A stretch of 64,000 bases of DNA from assembly GCA_964471825.1 (NCBI GenBank), contig CAYYKD010000012.1, positions 28,745 through 92,744 on the forward strand, given 5' to 3'. This stretch comes from CAYYKD01 sp964471825. Lineage in GTDB: Bacteria > Spirochaetota > GWE2-31-10 > CAYYKD01. Each line of letters begins with the position of its first letter. The first letter of the stretch is position 1. Made by a program: the position numbers and the translations under genes. Under the pieces are notes generated by a model. That model searched no databases. It was given only the letters and a program-made list of their open reading frames with translations, and had not been told where the DNA came from. Of this stretch, positions 17,900-26,956 are shown piece after piece.

Positions 17900-18736
17900 T
17901 TAAAATCCCATCTCAAGAATCATATCGTCAAAGTTATCAAAATCCCGACCATCCCAATGCCAGATAAACTCATTAACCATATTATTGTTGATATATGTTT
18001 TAACCGTATCAAGTGATGATTTTACCTTTTTATACCGTTCAAGTAAAACAGTTTCGCTCATATCTTCCGAAATATTCTGCCATTTGGTAAGCTCGTTACA
18101 GGTCTTTGCGATCTTCTTAAACGGTTTATACACAACAACCGGAAACACCTCGTCTGTCGAATCTGATGTGATCTTAAAATCATACTTAGACTCATCGATA
18201 AAGGAATCATCGATAAAGGAATCATCGATAAAGGAATCATCGATAAAATCATCGGTAAATAGCCTGTCCCCACTTAAAGGATTATCAGCAGAATCAAACA
18301 CCATCTCAACTGTTTTATTTTTCGATTGTCTATATGTAGTAATTCTCTTTGATCTAATCTTGATATCGCAGTCACTTGCACCAAGCATGGCACCAAAGAC
18401 ACCCGATCGTTTATTCTCAAAATACCCGACAAACTCATCTTTAGACCTTTGGATAAACTCTAATCTTGCTTCATCAACCAGATCCAACTCACTGTATAGC
18501 GATCTTACCTCATCAACAGCACCTGCATACTCTTTCTCAAGCTCAGGCAGTTCTTTTAAAATCTGCTCTTTTGACATACCGCTATAATCCGCCTCGACCT
18601 CCCCGCCGAACAAATCAACTCCCCTCTGAGCTTCAAGTGATTTTCGTAGCGCCTCTGCAAATGGGCTTTTCTCTTCATTAATAGCTTCTTGATTAATAGC
18701 TTCTTGATTAATAACTTCTTCATTTGTGTAAAACAT
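17900..18736 (-). CDS. Hypothetical protein with in-frame 15-bp tandem repeats
   Basis: Not recognised. The start at 18736 has TAAGGAGG 6 nt upstream; an ATG at 18763 lacks a site. The predicted 278 residues contain two pentapeptide repeat tracts coded by 15-bp tandem DNA repeats: about three copies of INQEA near the N-terminus and four of FIDDS/FIDES around residue 170. A helical acidic region (about 60-110) lies between them. It has no signal peptide. It heads a leftward operon with a small hypothetical gene and a WYL regulator. The repeats can change copy number without breaking the frame, which suggests length polymorphism. Confidence 0.65.
   Translation of the reverse strand: MFYTNEEVINQEAINQEAINEEKSPFAEALRKSLEAQRGVDLFGGEVEADYSGMSKEQILKELPELEKEYAGAVDEVRSLYSELDLVDEARLEFIQRSKDEFVGYFENKRSGVFGAMLGASDCDIKIRSKRITTYRQSKNKTVEMVFDSADNPLSGDRLFTDDFIDDSFIDDSFIDDSFIDESKYDFKITSDSTDEVFPVVVYKPFKKIAKTCNELTKWQNISEDMSETVLLERYKKVKSSLDTVKTYINNNMVNEFIWHWDGRDFDNFDDMILEMGF
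18192..18250. repeat. 15-bp tandem repeat, about 4 copies
   Basis: Unit TCATCGATAAAGGAA at 18192, 18207 and 18222, with a fourth diverging copy at 18237. It encodes the FIDDS repeats on the minus strand. Confidence 0.85.
18677..18721. repeat. 15-bp tandem repeat, 3 copies
   Basis: Unit ATTAATAGCTTCTTG at 18677 and 18692, with a variant at 18707. It encodes the INQEA repeats on the minus strand. Confidence 0.85.
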
Positions 18737-18789
18737 AGTAAACCTCCTTAAGTAAACCGCCATAAGATAATACTAATATAATACACACG

Positions 18790-18822
18790 ATATGTCATAT
18801 TGTGTCGTGATGAAATAAATTA
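18790..18822 (+). repeat. Dispersed repeat, copy E
   Basis: ATGTCATATTGTGTC, then GTGATGAAATAAATTA. It is the last copy, between the accessory region and rsgA. Confidence 0.6.
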
Positions 18823-18855
18823 CCAGTCTATGCAACCTCAACATATAAATATATG

Positions 18856-19893
18856 TCAACGAGAATACTTATTTTTTAGATATTTCTTTGCGTTTTTCAT
18901 TCCGCCAAAATCCTTAAACATATTTTTAGTTTTTTCTCTTTCAATCTCCTTAGAGTTCATTCCCTCATATCCGCTCTCTTTTAAAAGTCTAAAATAATTG
19001 TTTAACCGCTTCTCTGACAACAATCCCATATCTACTGCATTTCTAACAGCACACCCGGGTTCTTCATTATGAGTACAATCCCTAAATCTGCACTTTGATG
19101 AGAGCATATCAATATCTTCATAAACCGTAGTAATATTTGTATTTTCAACTCCGACCTCTCTCATGCCCGGCGTGTCTATAACAGCGGCTCCATTGGGCAA
19201 AAAGAACAAATCTCGCCGGGTAGTTGTATGCTTCCCTTTAGAATTTCTATCTAGTTCGCCTACCTTGAGAATATCAGTTCTTAATAAACGGTTTATTAAA
19301 GAAGATTTGCCTGTGCCGGAAGACCCGACAAATACAACTGTTTCATTTGGTTTAATGCATGACTCTAATGCAAGATGCCCGCATTCTTGATTTGAGGATG
19401 TAATAACTGTATCGATCCCGATAGCAACACTATTTATCTCAATGATTTTTTCATTAATATTATCACTAAGATCAGACTTTGTTAACACGATAACCGGTAT
19501 AGACCTGCAATCCCATGCGATAGCTATATAACGCTCAAGCCTGTTCAAATTAAAATCTCTATCAAGTGCTATACAAATCAAAACTTTGTCAACATTTGCA
19601 GCTATTGGTTGATAATCATTTGAACTACCCGGCCTTGCCCTTTTTACAAGTGAACTTCTCGCTAATACCTCTTTGATTAAACCATATCCACCATTGTCGC
19701 TATCTCTATCTATTTTTACATAGTCACCGACAACAGGAAAGTCCCAGCTTCCTTGTGCGTCAAATATAATCTTACCGGATACATTGCATAGAAATTCATT
19801 TTGACGAACAATAACCCTATATAAGTTTTTATATTGCCCGATTATCCTGCCTGAGAATAAATATTCATTTTCTAAATCATTTTTAGTATTCAT
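18856..19893 (-). CDS. rsgA: Ribosome small-subunit-dependent GTPase A
   Basis: A 345-residue circularly permuted GTPase that helps to mature the 30S subunit. An N-terminal OB-like domain is followed by G4 (TKSD, in VIVLTKSDLS), G1 (GSSGTGKSSLIN) and G3 (DTPGMRE) in permuted order. The C-terminal zinc finger is C-x5-C-x-H-x6-C in CRFRDCTHNEEPGC. Basic residues lie between G1 and G3 (RNSKGKHTTTRRD), as usual for the switch. It is a single housekeeping gene that marks the end of the left accessory region. Confidence 0.95.
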   Translation of the reverse strand: MNTKNDLENEYLFSGRIIGQYKNLYRVIVRQNEFLCNVSGKIIFDAQGSWDFPVVGDYVKIDRDSDNGGYGLIKEVLARSSLVKRARPGSSNDYQPIAANVDKVLICIALDRDFNLNRLERYIAIAWDCRSIPVIVLTKSDLSDNINEKIIEINSVAIGIDTVITSSNQECGHLALESCIKPNETVVFVGSSGTGKSSLINRLLRTDILKVGELDRNSKGKHTTTRRDLFFLPNGAAVIDTPGMREVGVENTNITTVYEDIDMLSSKCRFRDCTHNEEPGCAVRNAVDMGLLSEKRLNNYFRLLKESGYEGMNSKEIEREKTKNMFKDFGGMKNAKKYLKNKYSR

Positions 19894-19946
19894 TTATAAC
19901 CCCCATAATTTAATTAAAAAGTGAAAATGGAGGTATATACATTACT

Positions 19947-20000
19947 TTATATTGTACACACCTCCGGTGTTGCTACAATATCCGATATACTATTAGACAT
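19947..20000 (-). CDS. Possible 17-residue peptide upstream of rsgA
   Basis: ATG at 20000 with AAGGAG five nt upstream opens MSNSISDIVATPEVCTI and then stops. It may be a leader peptide or chance. It lies 53 bp before rsgA on the same strand. Only the ribosome binding site supports it. Confidence 0.3.
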   Translation of the reverse strand: MSNSISDIVATPEVCTI

Positions 20001-20148
20001 AAAAACTCCTTGTTGATTTGTTAGATTTAAATCTATAACAAATATTTAAAGAAAACAACAAATTTATTTTTAGTATTAGAGTCTCATTAGAGAGCCTCAC
20101 TAGAAATTACTCTTTAGAAATAACTATAGAAATTACTCTTTTTTTTTA

Positions 20149-20177
20149 TTGTAAATTTACAAAATTATTTATATAAT
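20149..20177 (+). promoter_or_regulatory. Promoter directly before the transglutaminase-like gene
   Basis: TTGTAA, 17 nt, TATAAT. The -10 box ends 9 nt before the ATG at 20187, so the transcript would be leaderless or nearly so; no Shine-Dalgarno sequence is present. Confidence 0.5.
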
Positions 20178-20186
20178 TTTTCAGTT

Positions 20187-22700
20187 ATGAAAAAAGCTCA
20201 TATTTTACAGTTTTTAAACATATTTCAAAACTCAACTAGAAAGATCTTCACCATACTATTCACAATAATAGCAACTACTACCTACAGCGACCCGCTCGCT
20301 GCGGATGCAACTGCGGCTCGATACAGAACAGGTGTGCCGGAAGTGATCATCTCATCTGTTCCTGATCATATTCAAAAAGGGGTATTCTCTGATCCTGATA
20401 GATTTTTACCGGAATTAACAGGTTTTCTCAGATCAGGTACTGATGACAAGTTTTTGATTGTCAAGAGGTTCAATGACTGGATAGTTGATAATATAGCCTA
20501 TGATTCAGACCTATTCTATGGACTTGCAACCTCTACTTCTCAAAAACCAACAGCTGTTTTACCAAATAAGAGAACAACCTGCGGCGGTTTTGCTAATCTG
20601 TTTAAGGAGATGTGCAGGCTATCCGATATAGAATGTGTCTACATAAGAGGCTCTTCGCGTGGCTACAGGACAGAAAAAGGCCCTTCAGGACATGCCTGGA
20701 ATGCAGTAAAGATCAACAACAAATGGTATATAGTCGATGTTACAGCCAATAATAGAATGGGCTATTTTCAAAAAAAATTCTCAGATAAAAGAAAATACCA
20801 TAATACATCACTATTCATTCACCCTGATGCTAAGATACTGATTAACTACCCTGATAATCCAGAATACAAATTTACAGATAAGGCGATATCATTAGACGAT
20901 TTCTTAAATTCGCCGTCATTCTCAATCTTTGGCATTAAGTATAATATTGAATTCAAAACAGATATCGGATCACTTATCTCCAGAGATTCTTTCCCGCTCG
21001 TCGGCGGCAGACAGCAAACAATAAAGGATGTCATAAAAACCAATAGAAATACTATATCCATCGAGGTTGCAGCTCCATCAACCGTGCGTTTTACGGCAAG
21101 CATCAAACCGCTTGACACCTCCAGATTTGATGAGTTTGAAGAGATGGCTGCAATAGCAGACGAGGAGATTAACTATAGCCTTCACTCACATTTCTATAAG
21201 GAAAACTCCGGCTACTTCTTCAATTTTTCCGCTCCATCAAAAGGGCTTTTCCGGGTAAATATCTCTGCTCGATTTACCGATCGTGATGACAACTTTCAGA
21301 CCATCTATTCATTTGTCATTTCCGAGTCTTCCGGACAGGGTGAAATTTTACCAAAGCAAAATATTCTCTATAAACAACACTATTTCGAGGCATACGGTCT
21401 TGAGATACTCTCTGACAATCTTTTGAGTATCAACAAAGATGGGTATTATTCTATTCATCTTAAAACCCCTGAAAACATCCTAACCTTTGCCTCTGTAAGA
21501 GATAGGAAAAACAAAACTATCCCAGGAATGACCTACAAAAACCATCCTCCCGGTTATATCGAATATTTATTTAAGATTCCTGATACAGGAGAACATCTGA
21601 TTAAGATTCATGCAAAGAGAGACGGCGAACCAAACTACAATACCGCCCTTGAGCTTCGTCCTACAAATATATCTAAAAATTCTAACCATTTTCCGCCGAC
21701 AAACCGGCTCTATTTTAAAGAAGGATTCAATAAAAACGGGTTTACTCTTGAACAAACTAATATTTCACCCAAAAATAATCAGAGCGATATCTACACTGTC
21801 AACATCAAAGCACAACCGGATTATCTAGTATCAGGAGGTGTGTACGGGGCTGATTCCAAAAATCAAACTGATCATTTCATACGGGACATTGACGGTGATA
21901 GTTACAACCTCTATTTCACACAACCGATGGTCGGTCAGATTTATCATGCCAAGATATTTCAAATAGACAACCAAAAAAAGTACAACACCATAGCCGAATT
22001 TTATCTAGATAGCAAACAAGCAGGCAATAAACTGCCATTACCCGGTATGTTTTGCAGGCAACCGCTGTTCAAGACATACAATATGAAAATTCTATCTGAG
22101 AATATCACAGTTGATGATAAATCTAACTATTTTCATATACAGGTTGACCGCGGTGAAGCCCTATTCTTAAGTACCACAGCACTTGATAACAATAACAAGT
22201 CAATCCCTGAAAACTACTCATACAGCTCTGAACAGGACGGCATCTACAACTTCCACTATTCTTCAAATAATAGCTCATCAAATAATAGTGATGATTGGCT
22301 TGGCAAGATCTATGCGGCCGGAGAGGATGGCAAGATGTCAACAGCCGCTATCTTTAAACCGCAAACTAATATTATTAAAAAAACGCCTCTTCCGCCTCAG
22401 GGCAAATTATCGTTATTAAACAACTTCTATACTTATGAATGTAGATTGATAAGTGAAAATCTGTTAAAAACAGATGAATTTTCAGAGATTACTATCTCTC
22501 TACAACCCGAATACACTTTGAGGTGCAGTCTACAGGATGATGCAGGAAAACACTACAGCAAGGAATTCTTCCTGGATTCATTACCTGACAATAAATGGCT
22601 TATAAGGCTAAATAGACAGCCAAACAATGGCCGGGTTCTGAAAATATTTATTAAAAATAGTGAAGGCAAGTCATACCTAGTTGGCAAATATCGAATTTAA
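20187..22700 (+). CDS. Exported transglutaminase-like protein
   Basis: An 837-residue protein. The N-terminus (about 18-35) is hydrophobic and looks like a signal sequence. A transglutaminase/cysteine-protease core spans about residues 85-215 with the triad visible: C132 (RTTCGGFANL), H169 (SGHAWNAV) and D184 (WYIVDVT). The rest is a series of about 110-residue beta-sandwich repeats that each begin with a segment like FKTYNMKILSENI, as in KY-domain peptidases followed by Ig-like modules. It probably acts in the envelope on peptidoglycan or protein crosslinks. The downstream gene starts 24 bp later. Substrate unknown. Confidence 0.78.
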   Translation: MKKAHILQFLNIFQNSTRKIFTILFTIIATTTYSDPLAADATAARYRTGVPEVIISSVPDHIQKGVFSDPDRFLPELTGFLRSGTDDKFLIVKRFNDWIVDNIAYDSDLFYGLATSTSQKPTAVLPNKRTTCGGFANLFKEMCRLSDIECVYIRGSSRGYRTEKGPSGHAWNAVKINNKWYIVDVTANNRMGYFQKKFSDKRKYHNTSLFIHPDAKILINYPDNPEYKFTDKAISLDDFLNSPSFSIFGIKYNIEFKTDIGSLISRDSFPLVGGRQQTIKDVIKTNRNTISIEVAAPSTVRFTASIKPLDTSRFDEFEEMAAIADEEINYSLHSHFYKENSGYFFNFSAPSKGLFRVNISARFTDRDDNFQTIYSFVISESSGQGEILPKQNILYKQHYFEAYGLEILSDNLLSINKDGYYSIHLKTPENILTFASVRDRKNKTIPGMTYKNHPPGYIEYLFKIPDTGEHLIKIHAKRDGEPNYNTALELRPTNISKNSNHFPPTNRLYFKEGFNKNGFTLEQTNISPKNNQSDIYTVNIKAQPDYLVSGGVYGADSKNQTDHFIRDIDGDSYNLYFTQPMVGQIYHAKIFQIDNQKKYNTIAEFYLDSKQAGNKLPLPGMFCRQPLFKTYNMKILSENITVDDKSNYFHIQVDRGEALFLSTTALDNNNKSIPENYSYSSEQDGIYNFHYSSNNSSSNNSDDWLGKIYAAGEDGKMSTAAIFKPQTNIIKKTPLPPQGKLSLLNNFYTYECRLISENLLKTDEFSEITISLQPEYTLRCSLQDDAGKHYSKEFFLDSLPDNKWLIRLNRQPNNGRVLKIFIKNSEGKSYLVGKYRI

Positions 22701-22724
22701 ACTTAAATTAGACAGGTGTATTTA

Positions 22725-24172
22725 ATGATTTTAATGAAACCGTATTTCGTAATAAGAAGATTTCTTTTCAATGTGCTATTATCTATAGTATTATCTATAC
22801 TCAAGTTATACAATCATAATTATCGAAAACCCGGTAGATTAATAGATGCAATTACCTGCAGACTTATAAATGTGATAGTCCGGAATGCAGACTCAAGTAA
22901 TATATCACTTCGCAAATTAGCAATAATCCTACTTGGCATTGAATCTATCAGAGAAAACAACTTTGATAAGGTTTTGATAAACATATTCAACAAAATAGAC
23001 CCTGCACTGTTGTCTGTACTTCTGCCTGTTGTTCTGGCTAATAATTGTTCTATAAACAACCTTACCTACCTAAATGATTCGCTAAACAATAAGACATTCA
23101 GCAAGATGCTTGAGCTTCTTGAACAGAACGATTACTACGGATGTCATAGAGAAGACCTGATAAGAGCTGTCTTAAAAAAAGTAGCAAATTTCACAGACTA
23201 TGATCCCAAATCAATCTCAATGGCAATTAGGACAGGGATTCTTACACTCTTCTCTACAAACCCGACTGTAAGAGCAGTTGGAACATTTGAGTTGCCNNNN
23301 NNNNNNCTACCCGGGTCTTTGAGCATTTCAATAAAAAAATCTCATCCGGACAAACAATAGAGATTGAAACACTTGAAAATCTGCAGAATTCAGATTTTTT
23401 TGTTGCAGCTACCCCGGATGACTCGGCTAAAATTGAAGCCTTAAAACTCGAATACCTCAAAGAAAACGATACAAATGATAATACCACATCCGCACCTGAA
23501 TCAAGTGACTCCATTACAGACACACTGACCGGCTCCCCGACAAACTCGCTAATGAGATCAAATAATGATATATTTTTAGACCTGATTTCAAGCGGATCAG
23601 AAAGTTTAAAGTTATTTATAGAGAAATCAATTACACTTTCATCAAGGATAAATGATGATCTGACCGGCAGCGAAAGGGTTGCCGAGTTAGCCGATACATT
23701 TAGTGAAAAAGAGATCGCCCTTTTAACCGGCATTTTTCAGGTTCAATTCAGACGGCTCTCATTTGAAAAAATTCAAAACGAAAATTTTGAATCTCTCTAC
23801 GACAAATATTTTCATCTATTTACCTCAAACAATAAGCTCGACTTCATCATCTCTTCAGGTTCTGCCTATGATGATTTTGCATACACAATCCCCCCTCTTG
23901 ATGACACTCACGAAGTCTATGTAGATCCTGATAAACAAGAATCTATTTTACAAGACCCTATTTCACAAGAGTCACCTATAAACCCTGATACACTAAATAA
24001 AACAATTACTGAAACCGACTTAACCAATGATATAACAACTAATTTGCCGGTTGTTGAGAAAAAACCCGACACTGACATTGCTTATACTAATATCATCCGG
24101 ATAACTCAAAGCTTTGATAATGAAACTCTAATAAATGCACTTTTATCAGATGAAGATTTTGAGCTGTTATAA
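22725..24172 (+). CDS. Hypothetical protein interrupted by an assembly gap
   Basis: Not recognised. The N-terminal part (to 23296) and the C-terminal part (from 23307) lie in different frames on the two sides of a 10-N gap at 23297-23306, so the gap length is not real and the gene is probably intact in the genome. The N-terminus carries a membrane anchor (about 10-30); helical regions and an acidic Asn/Thr/Ser-rich linker follow. The start is taken as the ATG at 22725; a GTG at 22716 is possible. It probably forms an operon with the transglutaminase-like gene. Confidence 0.6.
23297..23306. other. Assembly gap (10 N) with frame change
   Basis: Ten Ns. The coding frame differs on the two sides, which shows that the true gap length is not 10. 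Confidence 0.95.
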
Positions 24173-24187
24173 ATCATTTTTTATAAA

Positions 24188-24217
24188 ATAGGTATTAATA
24201 GGTATTAATAGGTATGA
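24188..24217. repeat. 10-bp tandem repeat upstream of cheA, 3 copies
   Basis: Unit ATAGGTATTA, twice exact and once as ATAGGTATGA. The rest of the 24173-24469 spacer is AT-rich and carries no supported gene. The repeat lies about 250 bp before cheA. Confidence 0.8.
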
Positions 24218-24469
24218 AAAGAATCGGGGATACTAAAATAGACGGAAAAATGGTATATGAAAAATACCAAACAGTAACTTTTTAGTTGATGCTCCAAAAA
24301 AATATCATAATTTGAATATAATAGTTGATTTTTTTTTATAAAATTATATATTAAAGAGCGTGGGTTTCTTGCCTGATTCAAAACTTGATTTGTCGGCACG
24401 AAATTGTTTTTTTAAATTATTATATAACGATATAGGTTTTACATATTTGTTTACTAATGGGAGTACAAG

Positions 24470-26923
24470 ATGAGTGATTTTTTTGATGAAGACCTGATGA
24501 AGGATTATTTTGATGAGGCAAACTCACAGATAGAGATGATTGAGGATAATTTACTGATTCTTGAAAAAAACCCAGCAAATAAAGATGCTATTGACTCACT
24601 TTTTAGAGCCGCTCATACTCTAAAGGGAAGTTCTGCAACTGTACAGCTTGAAGAGATTGCTAAATTTACACATGTACTTGAAGACTGTATGGATGAAATA
24701 AGAAGCGGTAAAGTTAAAGTCACTGCAGAGATAATTGATACTCTTCTGTCCGCCCTGGATATTATAAAAAATATGGTAAGCCACAGATCAAACGGCAATG
24801 TTTTTAACTCTGACATTTCGAAGACTGTAGAGAGTCTTAAATCTATCGCTGCCGGCGGAACAACTGTGCAGGCAAAACCGACCACTAAACAAAGTGAAGC
24901 TGCGGTTAAACCTAAAACTGCTACCGACTCTAAATCCGGTGTTCAGGAAAACAATGATGACACACAATTTAAGATATCAGAATATGATATATTGGAAATT
25001 ACAGAGTCTAATTCTGATAATCAACCAGTTTTTAAGGTAATTGTAACATTTGATGAAAATAACCCGATGAGAACGGTTGGTGCAATTCAAGTATTTACCT
25101 CACTTAGAGATATTGGTATGGTCTTAAAAACCTACCCCGAGTTTGACGAATTGTACTCTGAGGCATTTCATCCTAAGGTAATGTATGTCCTGGCTACAGA
25201 GGCAAATAGCGAGAAGATACATAAATTTACAACTGTCAGCGACACAACAACTGATATAAAGATCATCCCATTCAATATAAATGAACCTATATCTACTTCT
25301 GAAACGAATAAACCTTCAATCAGCTCAAATGTTCACTCAGGATCAAAGACAGATTCAACTATAAATAATGACTCAACAATTTCAGATATCAATAAAGAGA
25401 TAACTCAATCTAAAAACAATGATACTTATAAAAATGATTCTTATAAAACAGATAGTACAAATAAATCAGAAGATGATCATAAAGAAGTATCTCAGTTAAG
25501 ACCAATAGAAAAAGATGACTCCGGTTTGAAGCCCGGTAATAATCAACAGACAGGTTCAGTTCTTAGGGTAGATGCACAGAGAATCGATGATCTTTTAAAC
25601 CTTGCAGGTGAAATTGTAATTAATAAGGCAACATTTAACCAGATTAACAACCAGTTCAGTGATAACATTGAGAATCTTGGGCTTACAGTATCCGAATATC
25701 GTGATAAAATTAAGAAGATGTATGAAACCATACCTGATCTTCTAGAACAGATGAAAAATGGCACTCCGATAACTAAGATAAAAAAGGGACTTCAAAAAGA
25801 GATGTCCTCAATGAATGGTGTATTTGACACATTTGCCAACAGCTACAAAACTGTCGTTGAGAAATTGAAAGCTACTACACAGAATCTTGATAGAGTATCC
25901 GTATCACTAAGAGAAGGTGTGATGCGGGTTAGAATGGTACAGATCAAGCAGATCTTCAGCAGATTCCCAAGGTTGGTTAGAGACCTAAGCCGTGATCTCA
26001 ATAAAGAGGTTGAATTGATTCTTGAGGGTGAGGATACAGAGGTTGACAAGGGGATGATCGATGATCTTATAGATCCAATGATACACATAGTTAGAAATGC
26101 GATTGACCATGGAATTGAGACACCGGAAGATAGAGTATCAAAGGGCAAAAATCCTAAGGCTAAGCTTAGAATTACAGCGATGAATGAGGGGAACCTAATA
26201 AGCATATATGTTAAAGACGATGGAAGAGGTATTGATGTTAACAAGATATCAAAAAAGGCTATCGAAAAAGGTCTTATTACAAAAGATAGGATTCTAAAAG
26301 AAACAGAGATATTAAACCTCCTGTTTGAACCGGGGTTCTCTACTGCAGAGAAAGTAACAAGCGTATCGGGGCGTGGTGTCGGTCTTGATGTTGTAAAAAG
26401 AAATATCGAAAAACTTAGCGGAAACATAAGGATTCAAACAGAGATAAATAAAGAAACATCCTTTATTATAAAGATCCCTCTAACACTTGCCATTATTCAG
26501 GGTCTGATGGTTAAGGTTAAAGAAGAAAAATATGTTATACCGATATCATCTGTAATTGAGAGTATTCGAGTAAAACCGGAAGAGATCAAGAGGGTTGATA
26601 ATACTGAGGTAATAAATTTTAGAGACGGTGTATTATCACTTCTTAGACTTAACAGAGTATTTAAACTTGGAGAGGATGATATTGCTGACTACCATTTTAT
26701 AGTAATAATTGGTAGCGGAGATAAAAAGGTAGGGCTTCTTGTTGATTCACTTATTGGTGAAGAGGATATTGTAATCAAACCGCTCAAAGACAAGTTTACA
26801 AATGTCCCCGGTATTGCAGGTGCAACTATACTGGGTGACGGTACTGTTAGCTTGATTCTTGAGGTTACACAACTCATAGAACTTGGTCTAAAAACACAGA
26901 TAGAAGAGATTAGTAAATTATAA
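24470..26923 (+). CDS. cheA: Chemotaxis histidine kinase CheA
   Basis: An 817-residue protein with the full CheA order: Hpt domain with phospho-acceptor H49 in AAHTLKGSS, a P2-like region (about 165-270), a Ser/Asn/Lys-rich linker, dimerisation helices, a HATPase (N box IVRNAIDHGIE, then DDGRGID and GRGVGLDVV) and a C-terminal CheW-like domain. It phosphorylates CheY in response to chemoreceptors and sits in the polar array. GGGAG precedes the ATG by 6 nt. It is the first gene of the operon cheA, cheW-cheR, cheX, cheY. Confidence 0.97.
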   Translation: MSDFFDEDLMKDYFDEANSQIEMIEDNLLILEKNPANKDAIDSLFRAAHTLKGSSATVQLEEIAKFTHVLEDCMDEIRSGKVKVTAEIIDTLLSALDIIKNMVSHRSNGNVFNSDISKTVESLKSIAAGGTTVQAKPTTKQSEAAVKPKTATDSKSGVQENNDDTQFKISEYDILEITESNSDNQPVFKVIVTFDENNPMRTVGAIQVFTSLRDIGMVLKTYPEFDELYSEAFHPKVMYVLATEANSEKIHKFTTVSDTTTDIKIIPFNINEPISTSETNKPSISSNVHSGSKTDSTINNDSTISDINKEITQSKNNDTYKNDSYKTDSTNKSEDDHKEVSQLRPIEKDDSGLKPGNNQQTGSVLRVDAQRIDDLLNLAGEIVINKATFNQINNQFSDNIENLGLTVSEYRDKIKKMYETIPDLLEQMKNGTPITKIKKGLQKEMSSMNGVFDTFANSYKTVVEKLKATTQNLDRVSVSLREGVMRVRMVQIKQIFSRFPRLVRDLSRDLNKEVELILEGEDTEVDKGMIDDLIDPMIHIVRNAIDHGIETPEDRVSKGKNPKAKLRITAMNEGNLISIYVKDDGRGIDVNKISKKAIEKGLITKDRILKETEILNLLFEPGFSTAEKVTSVSGRGVGLDVVKRNIEKLSGNIRIQTEINKETSFIIKIPLTLAIIQGLMVKVKEEKYVIPISSVIESIRVKPEEIKRVDNTEVINFRDGVLSLLRLNRVFKLGEDDIADYHFIVIIGSGDKKVGLLVDSLIGEEDIVIKPLKDKFTNVPGIAGATILGDGTVSLILEVTQLIELGLKTQIEEISKL

Positions 26924-26956
26924 AAAAGATTCGTAAGTACGAATACGGAGGTAGTC

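Noticed and set aside
17985..18587. Long open frame on the + strand opposite the repeat-containing gene
   Set aside because: It lacks a ribosome binding site and mirrors the codons of the minus-strand gene, which has TAAGGAGG and an operon context.
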